A stretch of DNA of 64,000 bases from Dillenia suffruticosa. Taxonomy: Eukaryota > Streptophyta > Magnoliopsida > Dilleniales > Dilleniaceae. Made by a program: the position numbers and the translations under genes. Location of the stretch: NCBI GenBank assembly GCA_033439265.1, contig JAVTVX010000001.1:19858608-19922607 (forward strand). Reading direction: 5' to 3'. This document shows positions 34,031-43,839 of this stretch, in pieces (the first letter of the stretch is position 1; each line of letters begins with the position of its first letter). Under the pieces are notes generated by a model. It saw nothing but the letters and a program-made list of their open reading frames with translations. It was not told the DNA's origin and made no database searches.

Positions 34031-34857
34031 AAAAAAAATTTAAAAACAATCTCAACATTAAAAAAATTTTAAAAATAACCCTACTTTATTATAAGTTGGA
34101 TCCGTGACATCACGTAATAGCACCCGATTGGACGAAACTCACGTGTCGCGTCTTGAAGACGCGATACAGTTTATCGCGTCTTGAAGACGCGCCCCCTCGC
34201 CCCCCACGGCACTCCCGCGACGCCTCCCTCTGCCGCCCGTGACGCTCTTCTCTCCCTCCCTCCCCCGCCCACGGCACTGCTCCTCTTCCCCTCCCTCCCC
34301 TCCCCCCGCCGCCCACGACTCTCTCTCCCTCCCTCCCCCCACGACTCTCTCTCCCCCTTCCCCTGCGGCTCTCTTTCCTTCTCTCCCCCGCCTGCAGCTG
34401 TCTCTCTCTCTCCCTCCCTCCCCCGCCCCCGGCTCTCTCTCCCCCCGCCGCCCATGGTCCCTCCTTCCGTCGCCTACAGCGTTCTCTATCCATCCCTCCC
34501 CCCACGGCACTCCTCTCTCTCTCCCTCCCTCCCCCCGCAGCACTACTCTCTCCCTCTCCCCCCCCCCCGTGGCACTCCTCCCTCTCCCTCTTCCCCCGCA
34601 GCACTCTTCCCTCTCCCTCCCTCCCCCACTGTTGCGTAAGCCCTCTCCCTCCCTCCCCCACAGTCACGGGAGCCTCCCTTTCCCTCCTTCCCCTACTGCC
34701 ACCCACCACCGCGGGAGCCCTCTCCCTCCCTCCCATGATGCCGCGGGCGATGTGACATCTTGAAGAGCGACATAGCCCATGTCGCGGGTTCAACCTGCGA
34801 CATAAGCCTGTCACAAACAGAAAATTTTTTTCTCGGAGATTGTTTTAAATTTTTTTT
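34031..34857. mobile_element. Non-autonomous TIR element with GC/pyrimidine-rich core
   Basis: Near-perfect inverted termini, with one difference over 22-23 bases: left 34031-34053, right 34836-34857, sharing TTTAAAACAATCTC. The roughly 800-bp interior is sharply GC- and CCCTCCC-rich, unlike the AT-rich flanks. Just inside the left end a 17-bp palindrome, CGCGTCTTGAAGACGCG, occurs twice (34147-34163 and 34175-34191), with a degenerate CATCTTGAAGAGCGACAT near 34757. Long Arg/Glu/Gly or Pro/Ser/Leu frames across the core reflect low complexity and are not genes. No transposase present. The terminal bases are A/T-rich, so chance pairing must be ruled out. Confidence 0.55.
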
Positions 34858-34869
34858 AAAATTATATTC

Positions 34870-35438
34870 GTACATGTCTCTATTTTTTCCTCAATGTGCA
34901 TCTTGACTTGAGTTCAAGTATGTCGGTTTGCAAAATGTTCCTTTTTTTTCCCCCTAAGCGGGGTGTCAAGTCGTCTGATTTTCATTGTCTTCTCCTAAAG
35001 AGAAATCACTGAATCAATTTGTCATCCTAATTTTTTAATCACAAACTTAGGATATTAAGATTTTTTAATCATATCTTATTTAAAAATTATTAATTTCATT
35101 ACTGAATTTCTCATTTATTTGAAAAAAATTATCAATTATGTATGAATTATAATTCATTCGGACATTTATAAATTTTTAACAATGTGTTCTACTGATTTCA
35201 TGCATATATATGGATTTCGAGGGCCTGTTTGGCTCTATCCCATTTCCAAGGACTCCCAAAATTTGAATAACCGAATCCAAAGATTTTGGTTTCTCAGTCT
35301 CCTCTCCCTTTCTCTCTCTATGGTGATAACAAGGGAATTTGATCATTCAATCATATGCATTTCCAAAATCTCTCTGTTCTAGTTCGCTTCTGGTGGTTAG
35401 CAAAGGAAAAAAGAAAGAACCAGAAATAATAACAAAGG
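34870..35438. other. Intergenic, AT-rich
   Basis: Between the TIR element and the SINE. Nothing gene-like seen. Confidence 0.55.
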
Positions 35439-35654
35439 AACCTTGTGCTTTTGACCGACACTTATTAGTGTAAATGGAATGGATACTTTCGTCTCTTAAC
35501 CAGATCGGGAGTTCGACTCCCCCTGAGTATGAAAAAAATAATGTTGGAAAACTCGTCCCAAAAAATAGACCATTAGTAATGACGAAACTCTGAATACTGA
35601 ATGATGACCAAACCAAGTTACCAAAAGAAAAAAAATAAAAACCTTGTGCTTTTG
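35439..35654 (+). mobile_element. tRNA-derived SINE with 15-bp target-site duplications
   Basis: A perfect 15-bp direct repeat, AACCTTGTGCTTTTG, at 35439-35453 and 35640-35654 flanks a body of about 186 bp. The body has a B-box-like AGTTCGACTCC at 35510-35520 (10 of 11 matches to GGTTCGANTCC), a weaker A-box-like region about 48 bp upstream, and an A-rich 3' end (AAAAGAAAAAAAATAAA). These are the hallmarks of a Pol III-transcribed SINE inserted in plus orientation. Confidence 0.7.
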
Positions 35655-36330
35655 CTTATGGCAGGCAAGGTAGAATCAGACCATTCCTTGTCAATAAGTA
35701 ATCCGGATAAAACATTCAATCAAGAAAAAAACAAAACAAAAAAAAAAAAAAACCCCAAAAACAATCTGATGATAAGTGACTTGAAATCTTTGCCACCAAG
35801 CAATAGATAAATAACTAAACAAATAAAGCCATATAAATTGAGGAGAATAGAAAATTACAACTTAAAATTAAAGGATCACTACAACAGTCTGTGCAGAACC
35901 AAGTAACAGAAGACTACATAGGAACTAGGATTTTAGTTTCTGTGGACAAAAGAACAAAAGCTCTGGCCACATGATACTAATAAACACATCAACCTCTTCA
36001 TTCTAGCTTCTTGCCTAAGTTGTGCAGCACAGGATATTCACGAAGACAGAGATGTGGCAGAGCAGAACCAGCAGAGCCCACCATTTCTACTATACTCTCA
36101 GACCCAAAATTTTCTTTGTTGACATCAACCATGAGCAGCCAACTTTACACGAATCACAATAGAATGGCAATGGCGATGCATCTCTTCCCATCCAGCATTC
36201 TTCAGTGTTCTAAGATAAAAGTTACATATGCTAAAGATCATTCAAATATTTGCCAAAAATTAGTCATTTACCTTTTCACCATTGCCAATTGAAAATTTGA
36301 CACGGACTGAGGCGGTGCATAAGAACTCAC
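35655..36330. other. 3' flank of J-domain gene
   Basis: Contains an A-run near 35738-35752. Expected 3'UTR side of the minus-strand J-domain gene. No other gene seen. Confidence 0.55.
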
Positions 36331-39300
36331 TCAGCTCAAATGCAGAATATTATGTGGCACGGATGCAGGATCAAGCTCCCAGTAGCCTCTCACACTGCCA
36401 TGTCTTTCTTCGGTAAGTCGGAATGCAGGAATTTGATGGGAGAACTTGAGAAGCTCAGTCCGTGGGATATCCCACTTGACAACACATTTCTCCTTCAATT
36501 GAGGTTTGAAAACCGAGGTAAAACCATTAACACGCTCTAAAACCAAAACTTCCAACTTCATTTCATTCTCGTGAACAACTTCCACTATGTCATATTCACA
36601 GTATTCTAGCTCAGAAGCTTTTAATTTGAGATTCCAGTTCTTATATAATCCCCAAACTTCTCCTTTCCTAGGAAGGATAACATATCTTACTTTCTTGTTA
36701 ACAGAAGTCTTCTCTACTTTTAACTGATGCGAAAACGGACTGGTGTCAAGGTAGATCTGGATCTTACTGCTTTTCAACTTAAATGTACCACAACAGATAG
36801 GAATTTCTTTGTCCAGCCACTTGGTCATGTTGTTAGGCACCAAGGCTTCAAGCCATGTTACATACGCTTCGAATTCTGGTTGATGCACAATTTTCTTGAT
36901 CAAAGCATAATATTTTGGCAAGCCATCATAGTCACTGTATAATGACCAGATCTGACCAGCCTGGAACTTCTCCTGCAACCTACCCTGATCAAAGTTGTAG
37001 AATTCAGGTTCAGGAGTCTCAGGACCTTCAGTAGTTGATGCCTGAGCTGGCACACAGGCTTCATTATTCACAGCACTGTTCTTGCTGGTGTCAACATTGG
37101 TTTCTTTCCTGTCATCCTGAGACTGGGCTGCTCTTTCATTGTCCATAGTCATGGACTTCACTCTATCTGCACAAGGTGAGGCACATGAACCACTGGCAAA
37201 AGTATTTACTTCATTTATCTTTAGATTTTTAGGCAGACAAATCTCTATCTTTAGATTTTTAGGCAGACAAATCTCTTCTACATCGGAAGGTAAAGAGGCT
37301 GGATCAAGTTCAAAAGATCCCTCAGGAACATCTTCACTTTCCTGACCAGTCAACTTAAATGAAGGAGCACGGTGGGAGAATCTGAACAGTTCATTAGGGG
37401 GAACCTGAAATGAGCCAACTCCATCTTTTGTTGTTCTACAAAAAATGCTTGCAAACCCCTTTAATTTACCCAGGTATGCAACGGAGATGCCTGCATCTTC
37501 AACATAATCTGATAATATCTCAACAAATTCAAATTCATAACTTCTGTGATTGTCAGGATCAGAACTCCACTTGATATCCCAGTTCTTAAAGAGTGCCCAA
37601 GTTTCTCCCCTCATAGGGTAAATCCTAAACAAATCTCTGCTTCTGCCTTTTTCCCAGCATATAAGATGAGAGAACATTAGACGATCTTCAGTGTTCTCAG
37701 AATCGCCATTCACAAACTTTCCACAAGAAACAGGCAAGTCCACATTAACCCAAGAAATCTCATCTTGATCATCTGGGTCTGGCTCCAACCAAGATATCCG
37801 CAACTTGAACCCAGGAGAAATTTTCCTGATCAGAGCATAGAACCTAGGCATCGCATCCACAGTATCATAAACAGCCCATATCTGCCCGACAGAAAAACAC
37901 CTTTCTGCCCTATCCTTGTCAAAGTCATTAAAATCTGGATCAGGATATTCATAGAACTCTGGATCTGGAAACTTTCTGGGGCTCAGGTTCGATGTAGAGC
38001 CCTTGGTAGCTTCAGAGGCTTTCTCGCGTTCTTCTGCTGCCACAGCTTTGCCTGTCATCTTCTTGTTTTCATCATTGCCATTAGGTAGTTGTCCTTCGAA
38101 AGAGCCACTCTTCTTGCTCACTTCTTTCTGATGTTTCAAGTCCACAGCCGAGCCAACTGGGTTTTCAGATTCGGGTGGCTGTGCCTCCCTCTTCAAAGAA
38201 GTATCCTTGCCCATCTCTTCTGATGTAGAAGATGATTCAACACCTTTTGCTTTTTTCAGAGGACTTTCGCCATGATCTTCATCTGCCTCTTTATAAGAAA
38301 CATTCTGTTTACTCCGAGAAGATCTCCGGAGCAAACAATTCCCAGAGTTACTGGAATACCCTTCTGCAGTATGATCACCATTATCAGGAATATCATCCGC
38401 ATCAAAATCAGCACTGCTTCCAGCAACAAAACTTTCACTGGACTCCTCTGCATCTTTTTTTCTTTTACGATTTGTCTTAACTGCAGGTTTAGTTTCATGA
38501 AAGCCCTTTTCCTTTTTGTGTTCTGCATTCAAATTTCCATATTTCTTGTTGGTTTTAGTGCCACTGCTAACAGTGGAGGCACCTCCAGTCTTTGCTGTAG
38601 ACTCCTTTGGGATTTCACCACCAGAATTCCTTCTCAGTCCCATATCAGGACCCAAATTCTCAGGTACTTGGGGTCTATAATCATGACCTGGGGCCTGTTG
38701 TTGTTGAGTGACTGGGCGTTGACCGAAGTTTCCCCCCAGTGGAACACCTTGAGCATTTATGTCATGGGCAATAAAGGGCTTCATGCAACTCTGACACTGT
38801 AAAGCTTTGTTCAGAACTGCTATATAATACTGGTACCTCACGGAACAGGAGGGGCATACAGTCCAAAAGGTTTGCAGGCCATTGGGAATCCCAGGTTGAG
38901 TCTGCTGATGTGTTTGCCTCTGCTGCGCATTGAAGCTTGTAAACGGCGGCTGAGCACAAGGCACATTCTGAACGCCAGGCCGCTTTCTAGCATTATACTT
39001 CTTATTTGCTGGCTGTGGGGCTGGGGCTCGATTTGATGCTGCAGGTCTGAAGGAAGCTTTCCGGTTCACATCATACGAAGTCCGTTTTTCTTTGTCCAAA
39101 AGTGATCTTTGTGCGTCTCCAATCAACTTAAAGGCAGCTTCTGCACCAGAAAACTTGTTTTTATCAGGATGCAACAACAGAGCAAGCTTTCGATACTGCT
39201 TCTTAATTGAGGTTTCATCTGCTGATTGTTCAACCTGAAGGACCCCATACCAGTCCATCTCATTCCCAAATATTTTCTTCTCAGCAGAGCAGTGCACATC

Positions 39301-39453
39301 ACAGACCGCAAGCAGCTGGGAAATATTCTCTAGATCAGGATAGAGTCTTTGAGCTCTTAGTGCAATTTTTTGAGCCCCTGCAAAATCTTTATCCAGCATC
39401 TTCTTCTCAGCAAGCCCTTTGGCCCTGATGGCCTCTTCTTTGTTGCACTCCAT
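36331..39453 (-). CDS. DnaJ (J-domain) protein with two DUF3444 domains
   Basis: One uninterrupted coding exon. I start at MECNKEEAIRAKGLAEKKM (39453), giving 1040 residues; 16 further in-frame residues upstream (to 39501) do not resemble the family, whose members begin with this motif. The J-domain lies at about 65-130 with the HPD triad at 95-97 (LLLHPDKNKF), needed to stimulate Hsp70 ATPase activity. A short Cys motif follows (FWTVCPSCSVRYQYY...CQSC). A Lys/Glu/Ser-rich linker leads to two DUF3444 repeats, each starting with PEFY and GQIW (GQIWAVYDTVDAMPRFYALI; GQIWSLYSDYDGLPKYYALI) and ending with ELDPAS. Plant proteins of this type are probable nuclear co-chaperones, but clients are unknown. 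A 10-residue direct repeat (EICLPKNLKI twice) separates the two DUF3444 domains. A 5'UTR intron upstream is likely. Confidence 0.93.
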   Translation of the reverse strand: MECNKEEAIRAKGLAEKKMLDKDFAGAQKIALRAQRLYPDLENISQLLAVCDVHCSAEKKIFGNEMDWYGVLQVEQSADETSIKKQYRKLALLLHPDKNKFSGAEAAFKLIGDAQRSLLDKEKRTSYDVNRKASFRPAASNRAPAPQPANKKYNARKRPGVQNVPCAQPPFTSFNAQQRQTHQQTQPGIPNGLQTFWTVCPSCSVRYQYYIAVLNKALQCQSCMKPFIAHDINAQGVPLGGNFGQRPVTQQQQAPGHDYRPQVPENLGPDMGLRRNSGGEIPKESTAKTGGASTVSSGTKTNKKYGNLNAEHKKEKGFHETKPAVKTNRKRKKDAEESSESFVAGSSADFDADDIPDNGDHTAEGYSSNSGNCLLRRSSRSKQNVSYKEADEDHGESPLKKAKGVESSSTSEEMGKDTSLKREAQPPESENPVGSAVDLKHQKEVSKKSGSFEGQLPNGNDENKKMTGKAVAAEEREKASEATKGSTSNLSPRKFPDPEFYEYPDPDFNDFDKDRAERCFSVGQIWAVYDTVDAMPRFYALIRKISPGFKLRISWLEPDPDDQDEISWVNVDLPVSCGKFVNGDSENTEDRLMFSHLICWEKGRSRDLFRIYPMRGETWALFKNWDIKWSSDPDNHRSYEFEFVEILSDYVEDAGISVAYLGKLKGFASIFCRTTKDGVGSFQVPPNELFRFSHRAPSFKLTGQESEDVPEGSFELDPASLPSDVEEICLPKNLKIEICLPKNLKINEVNTFASGSCASPCADRVKSMTMDNERAAQSQDDRKETNVDTSKNSAVNNEACVPAQASTTEGPETPEPEFYNFDQGRLQEKFQAGQIWSLYSDYDGLPKYYALIKKIVHQPEFEAYVTWLEALVPNNMTKWLDKEIPICCGTFKLKSSKIQIYLDTSPFSHQLKVEKTSVNKKVRYVILPRKGEVWGLYKNWNLKLKASELEYCEYDIVEVVHENEMKLEVLVLERVNGFTSVFKPQLKEKCVVKWDIPRTELLKFSHQIPAFRLTEERHGSVRGYWELDPASVPHNILHLS
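37217..37276 (-). repeat. In-frame 30-bp tandem duplication inside the J-domain gene
   Basis: Two identical 30-bp copies (37217-37246 and 37247-37276) encode EICLPKNLKI twice, in the linker after the first DUF3444 domain. It keeps the frame and lies outside the domain core, so it should be tolerated. Confidence 0.9.
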
Positions 39454-39573
39454 CACTGATCTAGATCCCACACTGATCCAGATTCCAAGAACCTGACTCA
39501 AAAATCCCTCAGCTAGGGGTATAAAATACTAATGCTTCTTTACACCTCATTGTGGTCAAGATACACAGGTTCC

Positions 39574-42425
39574 CTACAGTATAATGAGAGAAAAATATAA
39601 TTAGATACTGCAAATCATAATTTGGAAAGGACGAGGAATTACACCATCAATAGCATGTCAACCACAAAGCAACCAATATGAGAAAGTTTTGGAAACTTCT
39701 CTGTTCATAGCTTACACTGACTATTGAAGCTCAAAATTGTTGAGAAAACAACAAGTTCTAAAGCAGAAATAGCAACAAGGTTTCAATTTGAGAGATCAAA
39801 CTTGCCAACTACTCAACTATATCCTCCATAAACTAACCAAATACATAATCAACTGACACGCAGGCTAGCTGATAAAACAAATCCATCAGAGAGCCATACA
39901 ACTAAAAACTATTCAACCTGAGAAGAGTTTTTGGGTCAGCTGAAAAAATCTAAGAAAATAGAAAGGATCATGGAATTGAGAGCAGCAGAAACTAACATAC
40001 AATCAGACTCTGTACAGACAAAAAGCATTAAGATCTGCAATTTTTAACATACAACTCAAGCTACTCACTTCCCTATTGTCAGCATTAATCCACATGAAGC
40101 CAGGAAAAATTATTAGTCAAATATAACCATCCTAGACTATCCTAGCCATAGTCAAATATAAACACATCAGAAAATATAACCAGCAAACACAAAAAGAGGT
40201 GATAATTAAAATTAAAAAAAAAAAAAAAAAAAAAAAAATCCCTACCAAGCTTTACCACTTTTAATATAAGAGATAAGAATGCTCAATTAACAAGATAACA
40301 CATTGTCAAACAAAGATACATACAACGAGGTGGGTCACAACCACATGTCTAGAGAAATATCAAAATTGGCCCCTCAATCCGAGATCAACATTTCTGTAAA
40401 GGAACTTTAAAATCATATGTGTCAAATGCAAGCTGTCCTAAATATCTTTTCTTGAACACTAGCTGAGAGCCATTGTCATTCACGTAAGTGCATATTCAAG
40501 TAAACCACTATTTGGAATCACGTTTTAAGGGTTAAACTGTGCAAAGTATTAACATCAGTGTCCTTCCTACAAGATTAGCATCCAAATACACCTCAAAATA
40601 CTTGAGACATGTCAAAATGATATTCATGACAGTCATGAACACAAGCATGAGCTCCCAAAACAATGAAGTTTCAACTGAGGGTCTCCTGCCAAGGGCAAAG
40701 TGAGAAACATTACACACAAGGGCAAATAAAGTAATTGAAATTTAAAAAATCTAGAATTAGAAAAGGATCCACTTAATTTGTGCAGTTATGTTACATTTTT
40801 GTTGCTATACTTGCTGATTTTTATGATCAATACAAGCAAAAAGAGAAATAAATAATTTATAGAATTTCAATGTAAAATGATCAAATACCTTTTTTTGTCT
40901 ACGAATATACTCTACATACTTGACATAAATTACGTCAAAAGTTGGAAAGACCATAAACTATGTTTTTTTTTTTGTGAAAGTAGTAAATTATCGCTTAAGA
41001 CATTATGCTAACAGTAATTATCAAAATTAATAATAATTTAAAATTTTATTCATGGAAATATTCTTTTTCTTTGCTCAGCATGAAACAGTGAACAGGCAAC
41101 CAACATTCACAACCCCTCTTCTTATAAACTAACTACAACAACAATGCAGGGTTCATATTTTATAAAGTAAACCTAAACAAATTCTTTTATAATGTTAATG
41201 GGGGAAGTATAGCTACTAAAAAGAATTATAATATATCATTTATTAACCTATACAGTATTTTTAAAAGCTGGGGGGAGGGTGTTCTTCGCCCTTGCTCAAG
41301 TGATAAGGTGACAGAAATGTAAACATCATGCATGCTCTTTTATGGCATGAAGGATACATATTGCAGTAGCAAAACAAAGGGTGCCTCACTTCTGAACCTA
41401 TAAACCCGTCTTATCCTGTCCAAAGAAAGACCCGAAAACAAGTTTCTCCTACAAGAACTAAGAAATTTTAGTCCCGCTGTTGTTGGCACCCTATGTACCC
41501 ATGAACACGGGAGGGGCACAAAACAACCAGTACAGCAGCAGGACCCTCAGGTAAGCTAAGATACATAATATTTTGTTTTAAGGATATGTCCAATATCAAC
41601 AACTCATTTCTAGAAGTGTTTGTTCTCACACCTTCCTCAACAGGTTTATTCAAACTGCTGAAAGAACAATATTCCTTGATGATGAGACATCTAATTGTCA
41701 CCATACCTTGTTTTAAGTAGATGCACCAAGCATCAAAGAAACAAGAACAAATGGGAAAGAAAGGCAGGAAAAAATAGAAGAATAACTATATTTCTTATTC
41801 AGTTTGTCCCTAAAAAGACAGAAGGCAGTAACAACTTTAATCTTTGTACCTAGAATAGAAGAGTGAGCTGAAAAGCTTTCACATTTGAGCAGCAGTAAAT
41901 CAACACATCAGTCAGCCGAGGCAATTGCTCCCATCGAAATTTTTTGAAACTTTTTTCATGGGCTAATGGGCAGAACCAAACCAGATGTCAAATAAAAAGG
42001 CAGTAGTTGATAGCCACAGACAGTTGGCATTAACAGTTTAACTGACAAAAGTACTTACTTTTATATACACAATTCAATGCCACATTTTCACCTCATTATC
42101 AACAAAAGAAAAGGCATGCTTTTGACATCAAATCAGGTGATCTAAACATGCTATTGCATCGATAAAGTTTACACTATATTCTTTCCGATCTTGAAAATGC
42201 AATCAAAAACTTGCAGGAGTTTACAAACTCATTTTGAGACGTAGTTTCACACAACAACTATAAATTCAAAATTTTTCTTTCATTTTCTGAAGAACTCAAC
42301 AAATCAAATAAAAAATTATACAGACTTTATGACAAGAGTCAGTGAAAAAAGAACAATGCCTGTGAAGAACTCCACGTCAAAACTTCCATTGGAATTCCGA
42401 TTAAACATTCTCGCTACCAAATTTC

Positions 42426-42514
<89 letters not shown>

Positions 42515-42540
42515 GAGACAGAAAGAGAGATTAAAGGTAC
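39574..42540 (-). other. Probable 5'UTR intron of J-domain gene (about 3 kb)
   Basis: No coding sequence is evident in this stretch. On the minus strand a strong donor, CTCAG/GTACCT, starts at 42540 and an acceptor, TTATACTGTAG, ends at 39574, with a TATA box placed correctly upstream of the presumed exon 1 (42541 to about 42605). An A-run lies at about 40209-40237. A tetranucleotide repeat (42441-42515) sits just inside the donor. Inferred from splice consensus only. Confidence 0.5.
42427..42530 (+). repeat. (GA)n-(GACA)n compound microsatellite
   Basis: A GA tract followed by roughly 18 copies of the tetranucleotide GACA/CAGA, then GA again. It begins about 10 bp from the putative splice donor of the J-domain gene leader. 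Confidence 0.95.
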
Positions 42541-42634
42541 CTGAGGTTCCAGTTTTCTCTGTCTTCCACTACAGAGCTGCTGTCACCCACTGCGGAGCTC
42601 AGGAATCCAGCTTGAAGGTAATAGGGCCCCAGGG

Positions 42635-42641
42635 TTTTATA
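42635..42641 (-). promoter_or_regulatory. TATA box for J-domain gene transcript
   Basis: CTATAAAAC on the minus strand, about 30 bp upstream of the presumed transcription start near 42605. Supports the non-coding first exon model. Confidence 0.45.
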
Positions 42642-43019
42642 GTTCTGTTTGTTCTTTGGACAAGAGATTGAGAAAACAATCTTGAGAGAGTCAAATTTCT
42701 TAAAATCCCAAAATTTCCCCTTCTCATTGTAAAAAAAATCTATCATTTAAAAAAAAAATTAAAAAAAAAACACCAACCAAATTCTTCTCACTGAAATGTC
42801 TTTATACAGGAATAGAAAATGTCACGAACTTAAGCACCAATAAGGATTTGTGTCAACAAATTATGCCTTTTCCTCTTTTGGAGTTTCAGGCTTTCATTTG
42901 TAGTTTGACATTCGAATTAAAAAGTTGGAAAAATGGACATGGATACAGGACGTGGGAGAGAACAAGAATCACATATACACAATAACACCACCAACAAAGA
43001 AAACTTTACAATATATACT

Positions 43020-43170
43020 GATGTAGTCTGCCCCAATAGTTGTGCCAAAGGCTGCACAACCTTGAGGTCCTGAGTTTGAGTCCCAATTAAACGAAATTTC
43101 TTGCAATAGTGTGCTCAAACTTTTCGGGGATTTAGGAAGCATTTGAGGCCTATCTGGCACTTAATTGGGA
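43020..43170 (+). mobile_element. SINE-like tRNA-derived sequence
   Basis: Contains a B-box-like AGTTTGAGTCC (about 43071-43082, 9 of 11 consensus positions) preceded by GTTGTGCCAAAGGCTGCACAA and GAGGTCCTGAG, as in plant SINEs. Clear target duplications or a 3' A-tail were not found. Confidence 0.4.
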
Positions 43171-43477
43171 CTATGATGACACAGGGTAGTAGTTATGACT
43201 CAAAACAAAAAATTCCATAGGAGGTGGTGGTAACACCCACAGGGGGAACGCCAACACTGGAAGCCCCTCTCCACCATTTCCTCAAAAACAATACAAAGTG
43301 TCGTACAGTGTTGTGTTCGAAGGACTCAAAGGACAAGACACAACATGAACATAGTAATTTCTAGAAGCTTGTGCGCAATTTAGTTCAAAAATCAATCAAG
43401 AGAGGGTGGTGGGAAACTTCTTTTAAAAAAAAAAAGTTCCATCTGAAATCTATTAAATTATGAAAAACTACCTAGCG

Positions 43478-43480
43478 CCC

Positions 43481-43520
<40 letters not shown>

Positions 43521-43552
43521 CCTCCCTCCCTCCCTCCCTCCCTCCCTCTCTC
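43478..43552 (+). repeat. (CT)n-(CCCT)n compound microsatellite
   Basis: A CT tract of about 38 bp followed by CCCT tetranucleotides. Confidence 0.95.
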
Positions 43553-43839
43553 CCTCCTCAACCACCGCTTATTTCTCTCCCTTCATCTCTTGCCTGGTTG
43601 ATCTACCTCATCTACACCTCGCTCTCCCCTCTCTCCCTCTATACCACACCTCCGATTGTCGTCCTCAACCCAGATCTGTCCGTCACAAGCCTCAATCTTG
43701 CCGAAGAAGACTAGATTTGTCAACCGAAAAATTAAGCGGAGCCAAGAATTAAGTCATGAAATCTGAAAGAAGAAAACGTGACCACTTTTAAAGACAAATT
43801 AATTCAAGTAGTAGTTTGGACTGCTGATGATGATTCAGA

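Noticed and set aside
34110..34814. Long open frames rich in Arg/Glu/Gly (minus) or Pro/Ser/Leu (plus)
   Set aside because: They come from CCCTCCC/GGGAGGG low-complexity sequence, are open in several frames at once, and lack any domain; the region is better explained as a repeat element core.
35490..35525. Functional tRNA gene
   Set aside because: Only the B-box region is tRNA-like; no cloverleaf can be completed, and flanking target duplications show it is a SINE.
39454..39501. Upstream start of the J-domain protein
   Set aside because: The extra 16 residues do not resemble the family, which starts at MECNKEEAIRAK; the 48 bp are more likely 5'UTR.
43460..43714. Ser/Leu/Pro-rich open frame
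   Set aside because: Driven by CT and CCCT repeats; no start context or homology.
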